From DATCLA01 sp036564195 (GTDB lineage Bacteria > Bacillota > UBA4882 > UBA8346), in assembly GCA_036564195.1 (NCBI GenBank), contig DATCLA010000097.1, positions 1-5,617 on the forward strand: a DNA stretch of 5,617 bases, read 5' to 3'. Positions 1 to 4,984 of the stretch are shown here, piece by piece (the first letter of the stretch is position 1; every line of letters begins with the position of its first letter). Position numbers and translations under genes: made by a program. The notes below the pieces were generated by a model that was not told the DNA's origin, made no database searches, and saw only the letters and a program-made list of their open reading frames with translations.

Positions 1-21
1 TTTAAATATTGGCAGTAAGGA

Positions 22-50
22 TTGCTAAATTAACATATTTTAGATATAAT
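22..50 (+). promoter_or_regulatory. Sigma-70/sigma-A type promoter of the fabH remnant
   Basis: A -35 element TTGCTA (22-27, 4 of 6 matches to TTGACA) is separated by exactly 17 bp from a perfect -10 box TATAAT (45-50). The predicted transcription start is near 57, which gives a leader of about 84 nt before the fabH start. The promoter looks undamaged although the first gene it serves is a pseudogene, so it may now mainly drive the downstream cyclase and obg. No FapR-like operator was recognised around it. Assignment is by consensus match only. Confidence 0.6.
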
Positions 51-95
51 TGTTGCCGTATTCCCTAAGTGATCGGTTAAAAATATGGTCAAACT

Positions 96-117
96 AGATT
101 TAGAATAATCTTAATCT
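96..117 (+). promoter_or_regulatory. Imperfect dyad in the fabH leader
   Basis: Two arms, AGATT-T-AGA (96-104) and TCT-T-AATCT (109-117), are reverse complements apart from one central T-T mismatch. They flank a 4-base centre, ATAA. The element lies between the predicted transcription start and the ribosome binding site at 128-134. It could be an operator for a dimeric repressor or a weak RNA hairpin. It does not match a known lipid-regulator site that I recognise, and chance is possible in AT-rich DNA. Confidence 0.25.
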
Positions 118-140
118 GGCAGGCGTTGAGGAGGACGTAA

Positions 141-813
141 ATGAAACAGGTTGGTATTTGTTCAATTGGGGCAGAAGTCCCTGCAACATGACAAATTATG
201 ATTTGGAGAAGATGGTTGATACATCCAACGATTGGATTGTAACCCGTACCGGAATCAGGGAGCGGCGGGTACTTAAGCAGGATGAAAAACTCCTGCCTTT
301 ACTGGCCAAGGCTGCCCAAACCGCCTGTGAGAAAGCTAATTTAGATCCGGCGCAACTGGACTTTATAATTAATTCAACCTTGACTCCGGACCGGATTTCC
401 TCGACCCAGGCCTGTGAAGTAGCCCGCGAGCTCAGGTCGTTTAATTCTTTCTGTTTTGACCTGAACATTGCCTGCTCTGGGTTTGTCATGGCAGGACCGT
501 GTTTAAGTTTGCGGTTAATAAAATTAAAGAAATGTATGAAACTGTGCCGTTGAAAGCAGGTATTTAGCAGGAACAGATTAAATATATCATTCCCCATCAG
601 GCTAATAGCCGGATTATCGAAGCGGCTGCCAAAGATATTACGGAAAAAGGAAAAACCGAATTTTTGATGAATTTGGATAAGTATGGCAATACTTCATCAG
701 CCTCAATCGCCTTGGTGTTAAATGATTATTTGGATCGTTTTAAAAAAGGTGATTATCTGTTGTTAATCGGATTTGGCAGCGGCTTAGCTTGGGGCACAAC
801 CTTGATTCAGTGA
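141..813 (+). pseudogene. fabH: Decayed 3-oxoacyl-ACP synthase III (KAS III), multiple lesions
   Basis: FabH condenses acetyl-CoA (or another acyl-CoA) with malonyl-ACP to start fatty acid synthesis. The reading frame starts at ATG 141 after a strong ribosome binding site, GAGGAGG (128-134, 6 nt spacing). It encodes MKQVGICSIGAEVPAT and then hits TGA at 189. Homology resumes one base back (net loss of one base) with TNYDLEKMVDTSNDWIVTRT, a FabH hallmark, and runs to the catalytic motif ACSGF, whose Cys codon is 473-475, equivalent to E. coli Cys112. At about 491-499 the sequence jumps to VFKFAVNKIKEMYE, equivalent to E. coli residue 212 onward. About 90 codons are therefore missing and the frame changes again. 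An in-frame TAG follows at 565-567, after which PHQAN (catalytic His), YGNTSSAS (catalytic Asn) and the C-terminal FGSGLAWG run cleanly to TGA 811. The remnant is 673 bp against roughly 950-1000 bp for intact genes. The slightly unusual GSG/LAWG and NIACSGF contexts suggest it may have been a divergent paralog rather than the housekeeping copy. Pseudogene status is secure because three independent lesions are present. Confidence 0.93.
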
Positions 814-881
814 TAGATCTCTCCAAAAAAACTAAACCAACTTCCAAATCTGCCGGTAAAATATACGGAAGGGTGGTTTTT

Positions 882-2051
882 GTGATTGACATCCCAATTA
901 TTACACTATTAGCGAGTATCATAATTATTTTAATCTGGGTCAACCATACCAAAAACAGTTTTTACCGCGATTTGTTTGAGCTTGAAGCAGCTTCTGAAGG
1001 CGAATTGGACTTTGTTCAGCTTGCTAAAAATATTTTGTCGTGCCTGTTAAAAAAAACAGGGGCAATAGGTGGCATTCTTTATTGGTATGATGAAGCTCAA
1101 AATGAATTTAAGCTTAAGACGTTAGCGGGGATTCCTGCAGAAAAGATCAGTCAAATCACTCAAACGCTGCGCCAGCCCCATAGTATTCTGGAACAGGCCC
1201 AAACCTTAAAAAGTAGTCTGATTATTCGGGATCTCAGATCAGCCCCCAGACTGCAACAGGTAAGAAAAATCCAGGCATTGTCAGATTATTGCCGCAGTAT
1301 CATGGTTATTCCACTTACTGCTCAAAAAAGGCCCCAAGGGTTGGCGGTACTGTTCGGCGTCAAAGGGACCTTTAAAACTAAATACCGGAAAATGATGGAT
1401 GCTTTCGCTCCCCGGGCTGCCATTAACCTTGACAATTCCCGGTTGTATCAATTAGCCAAAGAGACGGCATTTGAAAATGCCCGCTTATATTTGAACCTTT
1501 CCAATTTATCTAAAAGGGTGACCTTGGATGAACTGACCGGGCTTTATGATCGCAATTTTTTTATGCAACGGATTAAAGCAGAAGTTAAGCAAGCTTGGCG
1601 TTTCAAACAACCATTGTCAGTAATCTTTATCGATTTGGATTACTTTAAAAAAGTAAATGACCAGTTTGGACACCAAGTGGGGGATCAATTATTAATGGAA
1701 TTTGCCCAACTGCTCCGGGAGACGATCCGGGAGTATGATATTCCTTGCCGATTCGGTGGCGAAGAATTTATGGTGTTATTACCGCATACCAAGTTAAATA
1801 ATGCCTTTTTGCTGGCGGAACGGATCCGTGCCAAAGTCAGCGCGGCTACTTTTTGTGAGCCGATTAATAATTTTAAGGTTACGGTTAGTTTAGGAGTGAG
1901 CGCTTTAGCAGAATTTCCCGAAGCCCTGGCCCAACTCGACGCCTCCAAAGTCGATGCCAGCGTGGCTAATCTGATTTCCAGGGCAGACGATGCACTTTAT
2001 TGTGCAAAAAATGAAGGCCGTAATCAGGTAAAGTCGGTAATGCTACTTTGA
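882..2051 (+). CDS. Membrane-anchored GAF-GGDEF diguanylate cyclase
   Basis: Predicted to condense two GTP into cyclic di-GMP at the cytoplasmic face of the membrane. With the GTG start at 882 the product is 389 aa. It has one N-terminal transmembrane helix (about residues 4-20, ending IIIILIWV), a GAF-like sensory domain (about 43-190), a short helical linker, and a full GGDEF domain (about 214-389) opening with DELTGLYDR. The active-site signature is RFGGEEF (GGEEF at 292-296). The metal-binding aspartate region FIDLDYFKKVND is present (D251, D253). An inhibitory I-site REYD (283-286) sits exactly five residues before GGEEF, so product feedback is expected. The C-terminal ALYCAKNEGRN motif is intact, and no EAL or HD-GYP domain is present. 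The start is uncertain. GTG 882 has GGAAGGGTGG at 867-876 with 5 nt spacing and places the helix at the N-terminus. GTG 810 (413 aa) and TTG 789 (420 aa) are also open in frame but overlap the end of the fabH remnant and have poor ribosome binding sites. The GAF ligand cannot be inferred. obg follows after 39 bp, so co-transcription is likely. Confidence 0.9.
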   Translation: MIDIPIITLLASIIIILIWVNHTKNSFYRDLFELEAASEGELDFVQLAKNILSCLLKKTGAIGGILYWYDEAQNEFKLKTLAGIPAEKISQITQTLRQPHSILEQAQTLKSSLIIRDLRSAPRLQQVRKIQALSDYCRSIMVIPLTAQKRPQGLAVLFGVKGTFKTKYRKMMDAFAPRAAINLDNSRLYQLAKETAFENARLYLNLSNLSKRVTLDELTGLYDRNFFMQRIKAEVKQAWRFKQPLSVIFIDLDYFKKVNDQFGHQVGDQLLMEFAQLLRETIREYDIPCRFGGEEFMVLLPHTKLNNAFLLAERIRAKVSAATFCEPINNFKVTVSLGVSALAEFPEALAQLDASKVDASVANLISRADDALYCAKNEGRNQVKSVMLL

Positions 2052-2078
2052 AATTAAAATTTATCAAATCTAGGTAAT

Positions 2079-2084
2079 GAGGTG
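2079..2084 (+). promoter_or_regulatory. Ribosome binding site that decides the obg start
   Basis: GAGGTG lies 6 nt before the TTG at 2091. The in-frame GTG at 2082 is buried inside this site and has no comparable site of its own. A TTG start also gives an N-terminus (MFFDYAKIFLK) that aligns without overhang to the usual Obg beginning (MFVDxVKI...). The TTG is therefore preferred over the longer alternative. Confidence 0.65.
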
Positions 2085-2090
2085 TGCAGG

Positions 2091-3356
2091 TTGTTTTTTG
2101 ACTACGCAAAAATATTCCTGAAATCAGGTGACGGTGGATCCGGAAGTGTCAGTTTCCGCCGGGAGAAGTATGTACCGCGGGGCGGGCCGGACGGAGGCGA
2201 CGGTGGCCGGGGCGGTCATATTATCTTTAAAGTTACCGGCGGGATGACGACCTTAAGCGATTTTCGGTATCAACACCATTTTAAAGCGCAAAACGGCCAA
2301 GCCGGAGGGGGGGCTAACCGTACCGGAAAAGACGGCCAGGATCTTTACATTCCTATCCCCAAGGGTACCGTGATCCGGGACGCCGCATCCCATCAAATCT
2401 TAGCCGACCTGACGGAAGAAGGTACCGAATATCTTATTTTGCAGGGCGGTCGAGGGGGACGGGGTAATGCCCGGTTTGCTTCAGCTACCCGGCAGACCCC
2501 GCAAATCGCTGAGAAAGGAGAACCGGGGAGGGAGCTATGGGTAGAATTAGAATTAAAGTTAATTGCCGACGTCGGTTTGGTGGGCTATCCCAATGTGGGA
2601 AAGTCAACTTTGATTTCTCGGATTTCTGCGGCCAAGCCCAAGATTGCCGATTACCCTTTCACAACTTTAATACCGAACCTAGGAGTAGTTGAACATAAAG
2701 GCCGGAGTTTTGTGGCAGTTGACATTCCGGGTTTAATCGCAGGCGCTCATCAAGGTGTCGGGCTGGGGTTGCAGTTTTTGCGTCATGTGGAACGGACTCG
2801 GATTTTAGTGCACCTAGTTGATGTTTCCGGATTAACCGGTCGTGACCCGTACCAGGACTACCTTCAGATTAACAAGGAACTGGAAGCCTATAGCCGCTCC
2901 TTGGCTGATAAACCTCAGATCGTCGCTTTAAATAAGATTGATTTGCCTGCTGCTAACGGACTGATAAAGGAATTCCAATCACGGGTAAGCAAGGTTAAGA
3001 TTATTACGGTTTCTGCGGCCACCGGTGAAGGAATACCGGACTTGCTCGATGCGGTCATCGAAATGTTAGACCGCTATCCGCAACAATTCACCCCTTCAGA
3101 AATGTCCGAATTCATCCCGCCGCGGGATGATTTTACGATTAAAATTACCAGGGATAAGGGGGCTTATGTGGTTCAAAATATCGCTTTAGAGCGGCGGATC
3201 CAACGGTTTAATCTCAATAACGACGATTCGCTCCGCAGTTTTCAAAGGCTTATAAAGCGGTGGAAAGTTGAAGAAGCCCTGATTGAAGCCGGGGTTCAGG
3301 AAGGAGATACGGTACGCATTGCCGGCTTTGAATTTATCTATTCCAGGGAAGATTAA
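2091..3356 (+). CDS. obg: Obg-family GTPase (ObgE/CgtA)
   Basis: Essential cytoplasmic GTPase that binds the 50S ribosomal subunit during late assembly; in Bacillus it is also linked to the stress response and sporulation signalling. The TTG start at 2091 gives 421 aa, close to the family norm (B. subtilis about 428). Residues about 1-158 form the glycine-rich Obg fold (SGDGGSGSVSFRREKYVPRG, then GGDGGRGGH). The G domain follows, with the P-loop GYPNVGKST (165-173), switch region DYPFTTLIPNLGVV, G3 DIPGLI (211-216), G4 NKID (281-284) and G5 SAATGEG (from 308). Residues about 345-421 are the C-terminal OCT domain (DFTIKITRDKGAYVV to FEFIYSRED). All nucleotide-binding motifs are intact. There is no acidic C-terminal tail like that of E. 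coli ObgE. The gene sits 39 bp after the cyclase with no convincing promoter or terminator between. The usual upstream partners rplU and rpmA are not in the window. Confidence 0.97.
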   Translation: MFFDYAKIFLKSGDGGSGSVSFRREKYVPRGGPDGGDGGRGGHIIFKVTGGMTTLSDFRYQHHFKAQNGQAGGGANRTGKDGQDLYIPIPKGTVIRDAASHQILADLTEEGTEYLILQGGRGGRGNARFASATRQTPQIAEKGEPGRELWVELELKLIADVGLVGYPNVGKSTLISRISAAKPKIADYPFTTLIPNLGVVEHKGRSFVAVDIPGLIAGAHQGVGLGLQFLRHVERTRILVHLVDVSGLTGRDPYQDYLQINKELEAYSRSLADKPQIVALNKIDLPAANGLIKEFQSRVSKVKIITVSAATGEGIPDLLDAVIEMLDRYPQQFTPSEMSEFIPPRDDFTIKITRDKGAYVVQNIALERRIQRFNLNNDDSLRSFQRLIKRWKVEEALIEAGVQEGDTVRIAGFEFIYSRED

Positions 3357-3361
3357 AAAGC

Positions 3362-3431
3362 AAGGTATTGTTCTGATATGTTATAATAATCTCCAATAGT
3401 ATGGTGTATTCATTAGAAAGAAGGTATTGTT
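3362..3431 (+). repeat. 11-bp direct repeat spanning the obg-yhbY gap
   Basis: AAGGTATTGTT occurs exactly twice, at 3362-3372 and 3421-3431, with a 59-bp period, and nearly fills the 77-bp intergenic region. The second copy supplies the AAGG of the yhbY ribosome binding site and ends three bases before its TTG start. The 48 bp between the copies carry an extended -10 promoter. The repeat may be a relic of a local duplication that copied the translation start region, or a pair of regulator half-sites. No inverted ends suggest a mobile element. Confidence 0.6.
3379..3387 (+). promoter_or_regulatory. Extended -10 promoter before yhbY-proB
   Basis: TGTTATAAT fits the extended -10 consensus TGnTATAAT with a perfect TATAAT hexamer (3382-3387). 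No clear -35 box lies 16-18 bp upstream, which is typical for extended -10 promoters. Predicted transcription would begin near 3394, about 40 nt before yhbY. This would allow yhbY-proB, and possibly proA, to be expressed separately from obg. Confidence 0.5.
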
Positions 3432-3433
3432 AG

Positions 3434-3742
3434 TTGCTCACCAACAAACAACGCAATTTCTTACGGGCTTTTGGTAACGATCTGCCGCCGGTGTTGATTA
3501 TTGGCAAGAACGGGGTGACCGCTTCAGTCCTTACCCAACTGGAAGAAGCCTTAACAGCCCGTGAACTTGTTAAAGTCCGGGTTTTACCCCATACGGAGCT
3601 GGCAGTTGGGGAAGTGGCCGAAGAGTTGGCGGGACGTACCGGTGCTGCGGTCGTACTGACAGTCGGGCATAATTTGTTATTATATCGGCCTCCAGCAGCT
3701 GGAACTGTGAGTAAGCTTCCTTGGCCGGAGGAGGAAGAATGA
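3434..3742 (+). CDS. yhbY: YhbY/YqeI-type CRM-domain RNA-binding protein
   Basis: Small single-domain CRS1-YhbY (CRM) protein of 102 aa, near the family's usual length of about 96-105. Members associate with pre-50S ribosomal particles and bind RNA through a KH-like fold. Visible family features are the start MLTNKQRNFLRA, the GKNG loop (24-27, the GxxG RNA-contact motif), ARELVKVRV (42-50) and VGHNLLLYRP (77-86). The TTG start at 3434 is preceded by AGAAAGAAGG (3415-3424) with 9 nt spacing. The C-terminus ends in four glutamates because codons GAG GAG GAA GAA double as the proB ribosome binding site. The stop overlaps the proB start in an ATGA, so the two are translationally coupled. Placement beside obg fits a shared role in large-subunit assembly. 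Confidence 0.93.
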   Translation: MLTNKQRNFLRAFGNDLPPVLIIGKNGVTASVLTQLEEALTARELVKVRVLPHTELAVGEVAEELAGRTGAAVVLTVGHNLLLYRPPAAGTVSKLPWPEEEE

Positions 3743-4875
3743 ACGATTTTCTGGAGAATATCAGGCAAGTCAGGCGAGTGGTGGTTAAAGTCGGGACTAC
3801 CACTTTAACCCATACCACTGGTAAACTGAATTTAAACCGGATGGAACAGTTGGTCCGCCAATTGGTTGATCTGCAAAATCAAGGCAAAGAAGTAGTAATC
3901 GTTACTTCCGGGGCGGTTGGAACCGGAATGGGACGTCTCGGTCTGACTGAAAAGCCAGCTTCAATCATGGAACGTCAGGCTTTGGCAGCCATTGGTCAAG
4001 GATTGTTAATGCAGGTTTATGAGAAGTTTTTTGCCGAATACGGAATCACTGTAGCTCAGGTCTTATTGACCCAAAGCGATATCGGTGACAGGAAAAGGTA
4101 TTTAAATGCCCGCAATACCTTGCTAACGCTGTTGCAATACAGGGTAATCCCAATTATCAATGAAAATGACCCGATTGCAACCGAAGAATTAAAAATCGGT
4201 GATAATGATACTTTATCGGCATTGGTAACCGGTTTAATCGACGCCGAACTATTGATCCTGCTTTCGGATATTGACGGTCTCTATACGGAAGACCCTCGTC
4301 ACAACCCGGAGGCAAGATTAATTCCTTTGGTTACGGAGATTACTGCCGAGATTAAGAAGATGGCCGGTGATTCGGCTTCCCACTTTGGGACCGGCGGGAT
4401 GGTCACTAAGATCGGTGCTGCCCAGATGGTTTTGGCAGCCGGTGCTGCCATGGTCATTATGAATGGTAATGACCCGACCCAAATTCAAACCTTATTTGCA
4501 GGAAAGTCTGTTGGTACCCTCTTTGTCAGCCAACATCCACCGGTTAATCACAGGAAACGTTGGATTGCCTTTGGTCCCAGGCCAAATGGGGTCTTAACCG
4601 TGGATCAAGGTGCGGAACGGGCGATACTCCGACAAGGTAAAAGTTTATTGCCTTCAGGAGTGGTTACGGTAGTCGGGAAGTTTGAAGAAGGCGACTTAAT
4701 TAAAGTAGTTAATTTAAAAAACCTGGAGTTAGCCCGGGGTTTAACTAATTATGGCTACGAACAGCTTAACCGGATTAAAGGCCATCAATCCAGTGAAATT
4801 GAAGGAATTTTGGGTTTTAAATCCAGCGATGAAGTGATTCACCGCGATAATCTGGTGATTACTGCGCAGAATTAA
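3739..4875 (+). CDS. proB: Glutamate 5-kinase (gamma-glutamyl kinase)
   Basis: Cytoplasmic enzyme catalysing ATP-dependent phosphorylation of L-glutamate to gamma-glutamyl phosphate, the first and normally proline-inhibited step of proline synthesis. It is 378 aa, against about 367 in E. coli, and complete. The N-terminal amino acid kinase domain has VVKVGTTTL (15-23, with the phosphate-contacting Lys17), TSGAVG (56-61), INENDP (140-145), GDNDTLSA (154-161), LSDIDGLYT (175-183) and GTGGMVTK (217-224). A C-terminal PUA domain begins near residue 279 (FGPRPNGVLTVDQGA, SLLPSGVV) and ends EVIHRDNLVI. The ATG at 3739 is chosen over an in-frame TTG at 3721 because GGAGGAGG (3727-3734) is correctly spaced for the ATG and MNDFLENIRQ suits the family. 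It overlaps yhbY by 4 bp. No T-box or other proline-sensing leader is visible upstream, so control may rest on enzyme feedback. Confidence 0.97.
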   Translation: MNDFLENIRQVRRVVVKVGTTTLTHTTGKLNLNRMEQLVRQLVDLQNQGKEVVIVTSGAVGTGMGRLGLTEKPASIMERQALAAIGQGLLMQVYEKFFAEYGITVAQVLLTQSDIGDRKRYLNARNTLLTLLQYRVIPIINENDPIATEELKIGDNDTLSALVTGLIDAELLILLSDIDGLYTEDPRHNPEARLIPLVTEITAEIKKMAGDSASHFGTGGMVTKIGAAQMVLAAGAAMVIMNGNDPTQIQTLFAGKSVGTLFVSQHPPVNHRKRWIAFGPRPNGVLTVDQGAERAILRQGKSLLPSGVVTVVGKFEEGDLIKVVNLKNLELARGLTNYGYEQLNRIKGHQSSEIEGILGFKSSDEVIHRDNLVITAQN

Positions 4876-4895
4876 CTTGTAAAGATCTTAATTGA

Positions 4896-4934
4896 CTTAA
4901 AACGAGGAATTACTGAAGAACGTTTTATTTTAAG
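4896..4934 (+). other. Possible hairpin in the proB-proA gap
   Basis: CTTAAAACG (4896-4904) can pair with CGTTTT (4921-4926), or its first seven bases with TTTTAAG (4928-4934), giving two mutually exclusive AT-rich stems. The stems are short, have no GC-rich core and are not followed by a clean U-run. An intrinsic terminator is therefore unlikely; an RNA-processing or attenuating structure is conceivable. The rest of the 109-bp gap (4876-4984) holds the palindrome at 4948-4962 and the proA ribosome binding site. Confidence 0.2.
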
Positions 4935-4947
4935 ACGTGGAGTAAGT

Positions 4948-4962
4948 TGTAAATAATTTACA
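4948..4962 (+). promoter_or_regulatory. 15-bp palindrome upstream of proA
   Basis: TGTAAAT-A-ATTTACA is a perfect 7-bp inverted repeat around one central base. It ends 8 bp before the proA ribosome binding site (4971-4978) and 22 bp before the start codon. Its symmetry resembles an operator for a small dimeric regulator. It may also form only a very tight, unstable RNA stem. The regulator is not known to me. Confidence 0.35.
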
Positions 4963-4970
4963 GCTACTAT

Positions 4971-4978
4971 AAGGAGGG
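4971..4978 (+). promoter_or_regulatory. Ribosome binding site of proA
   Basis: AAGGAGGG is a near-perfect anti-16S match placed 6 nt before GTG 4985, which fixes the proA start at that GTG. The strength of the site suggests efficient independent translation despite the 109-bp gap after proB. Confidence 0.85.
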
Positions 4979-4984
4979 TTGGCA

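Noticed and set aside
1..140. FapR or FabT operator upstream of fabH
   Set aside because: No palindrome resembling the known consensus sites of these lipid regulators could be found; only an unrelated imperfect dyad is present.
158..553. A 131-aa open frame as a real short FabH-like protein
   Set aside because: Its start and tail are frame artefacts of the lesions. The true FabH start is ATG 141 with its own ribosome binding site, and residues after about 494 are out-of-frame translation of the FabH C-terminal part.
565..567. In-frame TAG in fabH read as pyrrolysine or a recoded stop
   Set aside because: The same gene has a frameshift and a large out-of-frame deletion, so recoding of the TAG could not restore a protein. 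No other gene here uses an internal TAG.
196..597. Minus-strand open frames of 60-130 codons (196-597, 740-952, 1685-1948, 3430-3768, 3570-3818, 4872-5063)
   Set aside because: All lie opposite well-recognised genes or the fabH remnant, have no recognisable product or ribosome binding site, and are composition shadows.
2048..2076. Promoter for obg from TTGAAA (2048-2053)
   Set aside because: With 17 bp spacing the -10 position is TAGGTA, only two matches to TATAAT, so there is no convincing promoter.
3373..3420. 48-bp segment between the direct repeats as a miniature transposable element
   Set aside because: It has no terminal inverted repeats. The direct repeat alone is not enough to call a mobile element.
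3357..3433. T-box or other proline-sensing leader before yhbY-proB
   Set aside because: The 77-bp gap is too short and has no T-box core sequence, specifier stem or GC-rich terminator hairpin. The proB-proA gap likewise lacks them.
4896..4934. Intrinsic terminator between proB and proA
   Set aside because: The stems are AT-rich and imperfect with no GC core or proper U-tract, and proB and proA are expected to be expressed together.
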